From: Tranzscheliella williamsii
Lineage: Eukaryota; Basidiomycota; Ustilaginomycetes; Ustilaginales; Ustilaginaceae
Assembly: GCA_023212725.1 (NCBI GenBank)
Contig: JALBYF010000094.1
Location: 1 to 53,331 of the forward strand
Length of the DNA: 53,331 bases
Direction: 5' to 3'
Every line of letters begins with the position of its first letter. Within the stretch, counting starts at the first letter, position 1. The translations under genes were made by a program, and so were the position numbers. Positions 33,516 to 43,961 of the stretch are shown one piece after another. The notes under the pieces are model-generated. The model ran no database searches, had not been told where the DNA came from, and was given only the letters and a program-made list of their open reading frames with translations.

Positions 33516-35034
33516 CTAGACGAGCTCCATGTATCGTTCCATCTCCCAATTCGTAACAGTCTGGTTGAAGAGGTCGACTTCGTGACGGCGAGTGCCGCCA
33601 AAATGATCTACAAAAGTATCGCCAAGTACTTTACGGGCAATGCTGTCAGGCGCCATAAAGCGGAGAGTGGCAGCTTCCAGAGAAGTTGGAAGAAGGACCA
33701 GATCCTGTTGTGATGCACCAGTGCTCGTATCAATGGGCGCGAAAGGAAGCTCAAGCTGTTGCCTAACGCCGTGCAGCCCAAGGCCGAAGATGGCGGCAAA
33801 TGCGAACTGTGCGTTGACATCGGCACCCGGCACGCGGACCTCGAAACGTGTGCCATAGTCCGGAACATCGGGTGGACCAAGTATTCGAACTGAAGCAAGG
33901 CGAGAGTCATAGCCGTACGAGCAAATGTTGGGTGCCCAGTAGGCTTCACCAGTCACCAGCCGTTTGTAAGAGTTTATTGTTGGGCACAAAAGCGGCATGA
34001 TATCGGGCAGCCCCGTCATGATACCTGCTAAAAATTGCTCTCCCAGCTTGGAAAGATACTTCACATCGTTATACTTCGCATCTTGGCGACCACCAGCGGC
34101 AATTTCGCCCGGGCTGAGCGCGAAAACGTTTTTACCAGACTCTGGATCGCGCAAGGATACGTGTATGTGACCTGAGCACCCGGCCAAATTGGCCCAGGGT
34201 TTGGCCATGAAGGTTGGCGTGATGCCATATTTGATACCAACAGATTTGGCGAGAAGCTTGTAAAGAACAGCCATATCAGCCATCTTCGTCACCTCGGTAT
34301 AAGCAAGGGCGGTCTCGTAAACTCCAGGGCCGGTTTCAGTATGGTGACCCTCGATGTCGATACCGAAAGCTTCAGATGCGTCAAACAACTCCAGAAAATA
34401 GTCTTTGTTGAGGGTGGTGCGCAGCATGGAGTAGCCATGGTTCCCGGGTGTTAGCGGGTTGAGCTTGACAAAGGCTTTTTCGTGCAGAGTGTGCGCGGTT
34501 TCATCAAACTGGAAGTACTCGAACTCGGCACCCGCCATACACAGCCAACCGCCATGTTCTGCTACATCCTCGGTAACAGATTTGAGGAGGCTCCTAGGAC
34601 AGACTGCCAGTGGAGATGAGTCCTGGTTGTGGAATCTGATCAGGAAGAACGGCATGTTGTTCTCCCAGGGTATGCGTCGATAGGTTGAAAGATCGATCCG
34701 TGCCGACAGGTCGCGGTAACCGTTGCCCTTGTTGGAGACCAGAAGCTCCCTGGAGTACACTTGATCGTGCATATCCCAGCCGAAGATGACTGAACAGAAC
34801 CCGAAATCGGCGTCAGGCTTGGCTGCGGAGAGAAACTTTTTCTTGGAAACATATTTGCCTCTGACGATGCCATCGACATCCAGTCCTAAGGATTTATAAG
34901 GTGAGCGTATGTCAAAGGGGGCGTTCCCAGAGGTCGTCAAAGAGGGATCTAAGCTACTTACCTCCAAGCTTGACTTTGTTGTCATCCTCCAGCAGCTTCT
35001 CCAAGTCTTCGTACCGTATCTTGCCGTCTACCAT
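33516..35034 (-). CDS. Glutamine-synthetase-like ligase (GlnA/PuuA/FluG class), two exons
   Basis: Minus strand: exon 1 34962-35034 and exon 2 33516-34885, 480 residues. Exon 1 gives MVDGKIRYEDLEKLLEDDNK and joins to GGLDVDGIVRGKYVSKKKFL, the standard start of this class. Catalytic-domain blocks are present: GAEFEYFQFDET, GIDIEGHHTETGPGVYETAL, GCSGHIHVSLRDPESGKN and RFEVRVPGADVNAQFAFAAI. The class makes gamma-glutamyl amides from glutamate, ATP and ammonia or another amine. Bacterial members of the same size activate putrescine, isopropylamine or aniline for degradation. It converges with the OPT gene and shares a 420-base divergent promoter with the aldehyde dehydrogenase gene, which suggests joint regulation and a combined amine-to-acid route. 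The true fungal housekeeping glutamine synthetase is shorter (about 350 residues) and different, so this is a specialised paralogue. Confidence 0.92.
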
Positions 35035-35453
35035 ATCGCGTTCGGCATACAAAGGGTGACAAAAGTGGAAGAAGAAAAGACGCCCTGTGTTTCAGTAGAA
35101 GTTCAGCAATGACTAGATAGGCAATAGTGTATCAACGTAAGGCTCATCAGGCCTCGCCTTGGCTCTGTCAGCTCGTTGTAGAACCGACCTCAGCAGCATG
35201 GCCCGAGCGTGCCCGCGACGTAACATGTCTAAGTTAAAATGAAGTGTGAGTGTGACTTCGGCGTCAGCTCGGTGAGTTTTGGTCGGCCCTCAGGGTAATG
35301 ATTTGCCCCTTGGCTGGCTACAGTGGTTACCTTGACTCAAGGAGAAAACCAGACGCTTGTTGCATTTTTGTCAGTGAATCTCTTCTACCATATCATCAGA
35401 CGATTCCACACGAAACATCCAACACTCTCGGCTACCATCCACAAACTTGCAGC
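35035..35453. promoter_or_regulatory. Bidirectional promoter of ligase and aldehyde dehydrogenase
   Basis: The two start codons face away from each other over 419 bases, with no gene between. One HGATAR site, AGATAG, is at 35115. The short shared spacer implies co-regulation of the two enzymes. Confidence 0.55.
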
Positions 35454-36974
35454 ATGTCAACCATACAGACCTCCATCGCTCCCTATGATCAGAAAGCCGT
35501 CTGCACCAAGCAGTTACTTTCGCACAATGAACTGGATCATGCTATTTCCACTGCTGCGTTAGCTCAGAAGAGCTGGGCCAAGGTCAGCATCGACGATCGC
35601 GTTGCCATCATTACAAAGTGGATGTCAATCCTAGAGGCAGAGAAGCAGGAACTTGGAAAAGAACTTTCCATACAGATGGGTAGGCCAGTCTCTCAATGTC
35701 CTGGAGAGATCAATGGCGCACTTCAACGATGCCGGCATCTCTGCAAGATTGCTAAAGCTTGCCTTGCAGACTCTCCACGCACCGAGACCGAAACTCCTGA
35801 TCTCAAGCTGACGATCAGAAGAAATCCTTTTGGTGTTGTGGCCATTGTCACGCCGTGGAAGTGAGTATGGCTCTGGCCAGTGAAGCACAAAGACGAGAAA
35901 GTGCCACTTGCCGACCTGCTCTGCTCACCCACTCAGTGCCTCTTGCCCATGCATTACAGCTACCCCTACTTGACAACCGTGAATGGATTGATCACTGCAC
36001 TCTTGGCTGGAAACTCCGTTATTCTCAAACCGTCACCACAGACGCCTCTCACCGCCGAGTCGTTCCAACGTACTTTGGAGTCAGCTGGTCTGCCCAAGGG
36101 CCTCCTGCAGGTGGCTCACCTTGACTTTGAGACAACGGCAAGAATGGCTGCTGATGCTCGGATTGGATTCCTAATTTTTACTGGTTCGGTCTCAGGAGGA
36201 AAGGCCCTTGCCAAGGCAGCCGCAGGAGGTCCAGGATTCAAAGGCGTAGGGCTAGAGTTGGGCGGAAAAGACCCCGCTTACGTACGAGCTGACGCAGATA
36301 TCAAGTGGGCTGCCGAGGAACTTGTAGATGGCGCCATGTTCAACGCCGGCCAGTCTTGCTGCTCAGTTGAGCGGATCTACGTCCATTCGTCGATCTTTGA
36401 CAATTTCGTCAAAGAGTTTGTGGACATCGCAAAGGCATATGTCCTAGGTGATCCGAGCGAAACATCAACCACTCTTGGTCCGGTCGTCAGTCTCGCCTCC
36501 GCTGATAGGATCCGTAAGCAGGTCGATGATGCGCTAAAGAAGGGAGCCACAAACCTTATCAACGCTGAACTGTATCCTCAAGCTAAGACCGGAACAGCCC
36601 TGATCGCTCCAACCGTTCTTATCAATGTGGACCATAGCATGGATATCATGATGGAAGAAACATTCGGACCAGCAATTGGTATCATGAAGGTCGAGTCGGA
36701 CCAGGAAGCACTTCGGTTGATGAATGACTCTCAGTATGGCCTTACGGCTTCTGTCTGGACCGATATCACACACGAAGAGTCAGCGCAGGCGTTTGACATG
36801 CTATCCTCTGAGCTTGAGACTGGCACAGTCTATCTCAACCGGGCTGACGTATTGGATCCCGCGCTGCCTTGGACTGGCGTCAAAGACAGTGGACGTGGAG
36901 TCAGCCTCAGCAATCTTGGTTTCGACCAGCTCACCCAACCCAAGTCGATCCACATGCGTTTGCGAAAGCCCTGA
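35454..36974 (+). CDS. NAD(P)-dependent aldehyde dehydrogenase, two exons
   Basis: Exons 35454-35860 and 35960-36974 give 473 residues; the join restores IVTPWNYPYLTTVNGLITAL, the classic PWNxP region that binds NAD(P) and the oxyanion-hole Asn. GSVSGGKALAKAAA is the cofactor turn. Glu235 in LELGGKDP is the general base, and Cys269 in FNAGQSCCSVER is the nucleophile. The length is like semialdehyde dehydrogenases (about 460-490). The enzyme oxidises an aldehyde to an acid in the cytosol or mitochondria. No targeting peptide is obvious. Next to the ligase it could oxidise a gamma-glutamyl aldehyde or succinate-semialdehyde-like product, as in polyamine use; that link is inference. Confidence 0.93.
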
Positions 36975-37481
36975 TGTCTTTCATCTGTACAACCGAAAAT
37001 GCCTGTTCCATCAGAGACAACAAATGTTCTCGCTCGAGCCTTAACTGTAGCAACTACGTTCAGGCGCGTAGTAATCATGTACATATCCATATCATGTCAT
37101 GTACTCATAACGTGGCTGTTCGCCGAGTTTGCTCGTAGAAGGTCCGTTATCGGGAAAATGTCGTGTGTTAATCAATCTCGGTCGTGTTTTTATCAACCCC
37201 CCTTTCACATATCAATAATTCAACCTCATTTCCGTTCAGCCGATTTGAATGCCGAGATAAGCCGTGGCAAGGAATGGCCGAGACACTTTACGCTTAAGCT
37301 TGACTTTGAGAGCACGCTACGAAGGCTTTGAGAGCACGCTACGAAGGCTCCTGCATGTATGTACCACACATACTTGCGTCGTGGAACTGCAGTTGGGCCC
37401 TGGCCAGCCTCCCTCATCTCATCTCTACCAACAACACTTCTGCTAACCCGTTTTAGCACAATCCGTGATACGCTTCTCAAC
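36975..37481 (+). promoter_or_regulatory. SDR upstream region with AGATAAG and a 22-bp direct repeat
   Basis: About 500 bases without a gene. AGATAAG is at 37255-37261. Directly after it, TTTGAGAGCACGCTACGAAG plus two bases is repeated twice head to tail (37305-37326, 37327-37348). Both lie 130-230 bases before the SDR ATG. Confidence 0.5.
37305..37348 (+). repeat. Perfect 22-bp direct tandem repeat
   Basis: Two identical copies side by side in the SDR promoter or leader. A recent duplication, since there is no divergence. Confidence 0.85.
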
Positions 37482-39042
37482 ATGCCTGGCCTTCGCCTCC
37501 CTCACAGAGTATGTTCCCAATCGAACCAAGTTGATACTTACACGCTAAACCTCCTCGCCTTTGCTTTGCATCCTCCTCCAAGGTGGCTGTCATCACTGGC
37601 GGTGGCTCGTAAGTGCTCGACTCAGCTGTGGCTAGTTATCCGGTTGATCTTAGCTCATGTATCATCCCCCCCCCCTTCAATGTTTTCTGCGACAGCGGCA
37701 TTGGCCGGGAATGTGCTCTTCTCTTTGCCTCCGAGGGAGCCTGCGTTGTCTTGGCTGACATCAACTTGGAGGCATGCCAGCAAACTGCTGACCTTGTAAA
37801 CCAGCGATATGAAGATGCACAACCCTCCGTGAAGGCTATCGCCATGAAGTGCGACGTAAGCAAAGAAGCGGATGTTGAAGCCATCGTTAAGCGCGCTGTC
37901 GACGAGTTCGGCAGAATCGATGTCATGGTGAGATATCCATACTGCCCCTGTCTTAGTGCTTCTGTGACGTCCAGCATCTCTGACCTTTCATTTGCTTCTA
38001 CAGTTCAACAATGCTGGAATCATGCACCCGGCTGACGACAACGCCCTCAACACTGAGGAAAAGATTTGGGATCTTACCCAAGCCATCAACGTCAAGGGTG
38101 TTTGGTACGGTTCCAAACATGCGATCATTGCCATGCGAAAAGTATGTCACTGCCTGATAAAGTCTTGATTGTCCAAGCGCTACACAATTGCTTACTATCC
38201 ATTGTCCGACGGCGGTCACACAACCGAAATTCTTCTTAGAACCCTACCGACGAGTCCAAGAACCTTCATGTGGGAGGATCCATCATCAACACCGCTTCTT
38301 TCGTTGCTGTTATGGGAGCGGCTACTCCGCAGATCGCCTGTAAGTTGCCTCACAAACTTGAGTCAAGGCCTGTACTGAGGGAAGTCAACTATTTGGGGAT
38401 TGAATACCGGGCATGCTACGATCAACCATTCAGACACCGCGAGCAAGGGTGCCGTGCTAGCTATGACCCGTGAGCTTGCTATGGTACACGCCAGGGAGGG
38501 TATCCGCGTCAACTCGCTCTGCCCGTAAGTGTCACACGAGTTCAAACCTTACAAAACTCCTTAGAACGACCCCGTTGACCTTTGCTTGTTCGTCTTGGCT
38601 ACGTATTCTTGCGATCACAGGGGTCCTCTACAGACTCCTCTTCTGATGGACTTCCTCGACACACCCGAGAAGCTCAACAGAAGACTGACGCACCTTCCTC
38701 TCGGACGTTTTGGAGAGGCGATCGAACAAGCCAAAGCCGTTCTCTTCCGTATGTTTACGGCGACCGGCCGTTCCAAACATGTAAGAAGCTTTCACTGATG
38801 CGCTTGTCTTTTCATTCTGTCCATCAAGTCGCTACGGACGAGTCTTCGTACGTTATCGGCCACGATATGCTTGTGGACGGAGGTCTTTCCAGGGCATATG
38901 TTGTAAGTTGTCCATTCCAAGCAGTTTGCACCGACAGTATAACACGGACACCTGACTTCTCTTGTGAATGCATCCATTCTTCACACGGATTCAGACGGCC
39001 GAGGGAGCACCGATCCTGCCTCCCCCCAGCAGCCTCGTCTGA
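37482..39042 (+). CDS. Short-chain dehydrogenase/reductase, nine exons
   Basis: Exons 37482-37508, 37583-37608, 37696-37927, 38004-38141, 38240-38339, 38434-38524, 38621-38748, 38829-38902 and 38995-39042; all have GT-AG ends, and the total is 287 residues in frame. The cofactor turn TGGGSGIG (14-21) is assembled across two introns, then NNAG at 97-100. The catalytic Ser lies in IINTASFVAVMG, and Tyr175-x3-Lys179 lies in YTASKGAVL. IRVNSLCPGPLQTPLLMDF and GHDMLVDGGL are classic SDR endings. It oxidises an alcohol or reduces a ketone with NAD(P)(H). The exon density is far higher than in neighbours. A poly-C run of about ten bases in intron 2 could trouble sequencing. It converges with the permease gene. 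Confidence 0.93.
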
Positions 39043-39278
39043 AGGGCTTCTGCCCAAGCAGCTTGCATTCGCTGCACCCACACGTGGTCGCAGACAAGAA
39101 ACTGTCTCCGTCGTCACAAGACTCCACAATACAAGCTCCTGATACGCTTGCTCGATGACAGAAGCAGCAACATGACCGTCGTCACCCATATTATGTCGAA
39201 AATTTTTGTGATCATGACTATCTAGCATCGTACCTGACGCAGAATATAATGCCGGAGAAGTATACTCTCTTCGTGAGA

Positions 39279-41138
39279 CTAGTGTCTTTTGGAAGAGGCC
39301 CCTTTGTCGCTCCATGTGCCTTCCGGATTAGTGGTGCCTTTTTCGCCAATCTCTAGGTCATTGACTTGAGCAAGGGAACTTTCCAGTTCGGTGGTGGCAG
39401 AAAATTGGCCTTTGTCGTTGATTGAAGGCGGTGTCGAAGGAAGCGTCGGTACGTGCTGAGTTACAGCAATCGTGCTGGTGAGGGTAGAACCTTCAGTGTC
39501 CTGGAGATTGGGCAGAATGGCGTTGAGGAAGATAGCGATTAAACTTGATATAAGATAAGGCTCCTCTACGATCAACACGATGGCTTGGATTAACCCGTTC
39601 AAACCAGCGTTGCCGCCATTGTAGGAAAAAAAGTAAGAAAACCAGCTAGGTACAGTAAGTGAAGCGAGTCCTAGACTTAGACCGCATGTTGCGATGGATC
39701 TAGCCCTTCTGTCCCATTCAGCATAAGCCATAATTCGAATACCTGCCACAGCAACGGAGCCGAAAAGAAAGGTGGTAAACCCACCGAGAACCGATGCAGG
39801 CATGGCTACGAAAAGCGCAGAGAACTTGCCAATGACACCCATAAGAAAGAGGATGGCTGCACAAACAAATCCAGCGGTCCGAGATGCGTTTCTGGTTAAG
39901 GAGATCACACCAGAATTTTGCGAAAAAGTCGTTAGCGGCGGAACCATGGCCAAACCTGCAAGTGTCGCCGAAATCGAGTCGGCCAGCATACCCCCTTGTA
40001 TCCGCGATTCGAATTCGGAGCCGTCCATGGGTAGACGAGAAGCGTCGCAAGATGCGGTCACGTTTCCGACTGTTTCTGCAACGGTAATGATGTAGGCTGC
40101 TAAGAGCGGCAGGACAAGTTCCGGCTTGATAGTGAGTGGGAACGTTCGGGTCCAGAGGAAAGCGCCACTGGGGGCCGCCTTGATCGAGGCAGTATCGAAG
40201 TAACCAGTGGCAGCGGCAACGATCATGCCGATCAAAAGCCCTATGAAAACAGATGCCGACTTCAGAAAAGGGCTACCCAATATTTCACATAAGATAATAA
40301 CCGAAAAGCAGGTAAAACCGAGGCCGATGAGCGGTGCAGAACCCCAATATTGGGGATGGTAGGTGCCGCACTTCAATGTATGATCCGTAGAGCACAGGCC
40401 CGAGCCGCCTGCCCAGTTTGTTACACCTGACTTGACAAGAGTTGCCCCGATGAGGGCGAGCATCATACCGACGATTAACGGTGGAAACAGTTTTCGAATA
40501 GCTCTGGGAGGAATCCATGCCATGGCGAAAGCGATTATTCCCGTAAGACAAGATGTTCCGAGGAAGGCACCGAGCGCTTCGGGACAAGGAAGCTTCTTCC
40601 CGGTGGTGTCGACAGGACAGTATCCGTTAGTGTAGCTCTGAGCGAAGAAGGACAGAGCAACAGAAACTGTTGCAAATGAGGCGCCAGTAACGCTGACGAT
40701 GCCGGTGCCTAAAAAGAACTTGGTGTTCCAAACTCGATTTCGCGAAACTTGAAGTGCGGTTCCAAAGGAACACCAAATCAAGGTGGAAGAGATGAGAAAC
40801 TGTGTAGCATCACTGCTAAGGTTGCCTCCGTTGTTTCCGCCGAGTAGGAGAGGTGGGGTTACAACGCCGCCTACCATAGCAAGAGCATGTTGTAAACCCA
40901 GAATGAAGGCCATGACTATAGGTAATTTTGTTTCAACGCCGTAGAAGGGTAAATCACGGTTCTTTGTGAGTCCGGGAACGGAGGGTATGAAAAGTGTTGT
41001 GTAGTCGTAATCCCCCAACCAAGCTTCGCGGGTTTTTAGGAATTTCAACAGATGTTTCGCTTTGCTGGCAAAAGCCCGAGAAGGGGCAGACGGAGAAGGA
41101 GCTAGCGAGCTCACTTCCACAGTAGCTTTCGAGTCCAT
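39279..41138 (-). CDS. NAT/NCS2-family purine permease, UapA-like
   Basis: Minus-strand single exon, 619 residues, ATG at 41138. It has about 12-14 membrane segments. The family signature [QEP]-N-x-G-x4-T-[RKG] is present as QNSGVISLTR, within VPPLTTFSQNSGVISLTRN, very close to the fungal uric acid-xanthine permease UapA. Another hallmark is LGLQHALAMVGGVVTPPLL (the QH motif). ETVGNVTASCDASRLPMDGS matches the conserved substrate-site region of UapA-type proteins. It should import uric acid and xanthine, or a related purine, with protons at the plasma membrane. The cytosolic C-tail (last 90 residues) is polar and Ser/Thr-rich. GATA-type sites at 41425, 41551 and 41616 lie upstream, in line with nitrogen control known for such permeases. 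Confidence 0.94.
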   Translation of the reverse strand: MDSKATVEVSSLAPSPSAPSRAFASKAKHLLKFLKTREAWLGDYDYTTLFIPSVPGLTKNRDLPFYGVETKLPIVMAFILGLQHALAMVGGVVTPPLLLGGNNGGNLSSDATQFLISSTLIWCSFGTALQVSRNRVWNTKFFLGTGIVSVTGASFATVSVALSFFAQSYTNGYCPVDTTGKKLPCPEALGAFLGTSCLTGIIAFAMAWIPPRAIRKLFPPLIVGMMLALIGATLVKSGVTNWAGGSGLCSTDHTLKCGTYHPQYWGSAPLIGLGFTCFSVIILCEILGSPFLKSASVFIGLLIGMIVAAATGYFDTASIKAAPSGAFLWTRTFPLTIKPELVLPLLAAYIITVAETVGNVTASCDASRLPMDGSEFESRIQGGMLADSISATLAGLAMVPPLTTFSQNSGVISLTRNASRTAGFVCAAILFLMGVIGKFSALFVAMPASVLGGFTTFLFGSVAVAGIRIMAYAEWDRRARSIATCGLSLGLASLTVPSWFSYFFSYNGGNAGLNGLIQAIVLIVEEPYLISSLIAIFLNAILPNLQDTEGSTLTSTIAVTQHVPTLPSTPPSINDKGQFSATTELESSLAQVNDLEIGEKGTTNPEGTWSDKGASSKRH

Positions 41139-42183
41139 ATTGCACAAACTATTGAAAGTAGTACGGTACGGATGCTAAGAGCACTATGTGAGCCCCTTCA
41201 CGATGAGGCAACAACTCGGGAGAGTCGTGGCCAGTATATAGTTCTCCTATATATAGTTTGTGACAGTCGTCGAAATGACGGTGGCAGGACGGCAACGCAA
41301 GCAATACATAATCCAAGCAGCGAGCCTTTGTAGTCGGATGTAAACGTTGGTCAGGAAGAACGGGGCTATGCCGCAAAGATGTGAGCCTTGATAGTACACC
41401 TATCGCCCATCGTCCAGCAGCGAAAGATAACGATTAATCAACGAAGCACGGACGTGTATCGCTCCGCTCTCGGACCGTTGTCAGTCAATACGGGTGTATA
41501 GTGTAAGCACGACCAGTCCCCAGATTGCTCAGAAATCGGTTAAAATCCCCTTATCTACGGTGGCGCGGTCATTTGCCAAGACCGAAGAAACGGAGTTATG
41601 GCAGGACATCAAACACGATAAGGGATCGCGAATGGTCTTAAACATCAAGATAGGCTATTTCGGCTCCCCGCGCAGCCAGCTTGCCAAGTCAAGAAATGTC
41701 CCTGCAATGTTAGCATCCCATCCCAAGAACAGATTGTTTTTTCCGTGAGCTCCGTTGGCATGCGAGCCTAAGTGTGTATTCACGTCAATAGATAGAATCA
41801 GCACATGGTAAGCCAAAGCTGTTCAGTTACGCAGCGCAGCCGAGCTCACGCGAGCCGGTTCAAGTTTTCGCACGGAAACCAAATTACTTGTAAGCTGTCT
41901 TTACCAGAAATACTCATGACTGGGTTCACAACGTCTTGCCCATGCTTTGCGAGCTGTCCTGCGTTCCTGAAAAGGGTTTCAATAAGCAACATTGACAAAC
42001 CGCCTCAATTCTTAATTGATAAAGCTGTGGCTATGGAGAAGCTGGAGCGCAGATCGTTAAGTATATCACTTGAATGCCTGTCGCTTCGTCACATAAATGT
42101 CCAGAGCGGACAGCCGAGGTTACAGCAAAATGCCCAGGAGCCAGGTCATGCGACTCAGAAATACGAAATTAGGGGTCTCATTT
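41139..42183. promoter_or_regulatory. Permease upstream region with several GATA sites
   Basis: No gene seen in about 1 kb. AGATAA at 41425, TTATCT (reverse) at 41551 and CGATAA at 41616 match HGATAR. They lie 290-480 bases upstream of the permease start. The rest shows only short frames. Confidence 0.45.
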
Positions 42184-43281
42184 CTACAGATCCACGTGGA
42201 GGGGTGTCACAAAAGGGACAGCCGAGCCCATGCGCGCGTTCAGAGCATGTGTGAGGGGTACCTTGGTCTTCCAGTCCTGCAAAGGTTCGCAGGTCTTCAC
42301 ACGGGCGCCTACCTTCAGCAGACGCTGGCAGCCCATTGCTATCGCGACAAAATTGGGGGCAGCATGTCTGATGATCAAGCGTGGTGCGCAGAAAGGGCAA
42401 AGAACCGGGCAAGGCTCGCCTGATGCAGCTGAGCAAGAGAGCCGCAGCGTGTACTCACGGCAAGGTGAAGACTCGTTGAACTGGTGCGCAAAGAAAGTAT
42501 CGGTTTGATCTGTAAGAACATTGCCGAGCCTGAATGTAAGATGAGGCCAGGATAAAGCATGTGTCAACATTAACGTGAGGATGTTTGGACCCTCCCTTCT
42601 ACCAGAAGTTCGGCTCACATCAAAGTCGCATGACCAAAAGAGTATGACCTTTCGAGTACTAAACTTGAGGGGATGTAAATCTGGTTGCGGCCCACTGCCA
42701 CAAGAGTGAAGAAACGTTGTCATACTGAGTGTTTACGATTGGATCTTTCCTTGCTATGATGACCTATGACCGCTTTACTCACTTTCAGAAATCTTTCTAA
42801 CGCTGGTTCCATAAATTACCTCTTTGAACCCAGCCCATCTGATGGCACTCAAGCACATAGTGCACGGCTCGGCATTTGTGTACAAGCTGAAGTCCTTCCA
42901 CGCTTTAAGAATTTCTTGCGGCTTCAACCCTTGCTTTTGCATAATGCTGGTACAGTGCTGGATGGCAGTGATCTCACCATGCTGCGTGGGGTCACCTGTG
43001 CTGCCAACTCGATTGGCAATGGCACATACAAGTTCGTTCGAGGTCGTGTTGACAATGGCTGTCCCGAAAGGTGCCTGGGGGCATGGATGCTCTACAGGCG
43101 GATAGTAGATCGCGCTGTTTGCCACCTTCATCCACTCTTCCCGATCTCGTGATGGTACTCCATTGATGGACAGGCCTGATTGAGATTCGGGGTGTAGATT
43201 GATCTGGCAGGCTTTCACCATTGAGCATGCAGCGAAAGCCAAAGCCGCAACACGAGCGAATCTTATGGACGTCTTAAACAT
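42184..43281 (-). CDS. Nucleoside/guanine deaminase-like zinc enzyme with signal peptide
   Basis: Minus strand: exons 42783-43281, 42619-42694 and about 42184-42529. ATG at 43281. Exon 1 starts with a signal-type hydrophobic stretch (RVAALAFAACSMVKACQ), suggesting secretion or entry to the ER. The cytidine-deaminase-fold zinc motifs are intact: HGEITAI (His ligand and catalytic Glu) and EPCTMCLSAIRW (PCxxC). Splicing gives GRNQIYIPSSLVLE and then LGNVLTDQTDTFFAHQFNES, the usual tail of this fungal family, ending near SSPC. The sequence after that (to 42184) does not look conserved; another small intron or an earlier end is possible, so the last 60 or more residues are uncertain. The enzyme would deaminate a purine or pyrimidine base or nucleoside, releasing ammonia, and fits beside a purine permease. 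Confidence 0.8.
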
Positions 43282-43961
43282 CTATTTCCTTGCGGTCGAT
43301 CTTCGCTAAAGGACGTTACTGAAGACCTTCAAGACTAAAACGGCGTGTTATTTTCGGGAGTGTGTCGTGCAAGAACAAGGCTCTTTATTGCTCTTCCCTT
43401 CTGAAGTGGAGCGATACTTCCCTCAGACTGATATCCTTCGTCCACCAATTTGCGCCCTGGAATCCTTCAGATCGCAGCGGATGCGTGGCCAATGATTGCT
43501 GATAAGGGAAAGCGTCAGATAACACATCCTCGCAGGCATTTATGGTCCGAGACATACTCTAAATCAAATATGTCGAATTCCGCGCTTGTTGTCGTAAATC
43601 CGCGTTTCGCGATACCCACGTTGTTCGGCTAAAGTCCCGTCCCCCACTCTCATTCAAAGGCGCTTTACAAGCATTCCGATAACGCACAAACGAAGATTGC
43701 GAGGCTTATCGGTCCCTCTGCTTTGCTGAAAAAGTAAGCGTCCGCGAGTCCTGCTGGTTCTTCGCATCGCGACTACATGCCCACGGTCCTTCCTGCTGTC
43801 TGAAATGAATATAAACAGTGTACCGTAGTTGGAGGCACAAGTGTCTGACACAAGTTACCCAATTACAGCCAGCAAAACAAGCCCGCAAGCGACTCGATCC
43901 AGAGTCTTGTAAGCATCGCTCGGCACGGCGGCCGTACTTTGTCGCAAGTAAGGCGTTGACG
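43282..43961. other. Divergent intergenic region
   Basis: Spacer of 680 bases between the start codons of the deaminase (minus) and the dioxygenase (plus). No coding sequence is seen. It must hold both promoters and carries the paired GATA sites at 43500-43522. Confidence 0.5.
43500..43522. promoter_or_regulatory. Paired HGATAR sites between deaminase and dioxygenase
   Basis: TGATAA at 43500 and AGATAA at 43517 lie in the 680-base divergent spacer, about 220 bases upstream of the deaminase ATG and 440 upstream of the dioxygenase ATG. The spacing and pairing fit a GATA-activator site. Confidence 0.5.
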
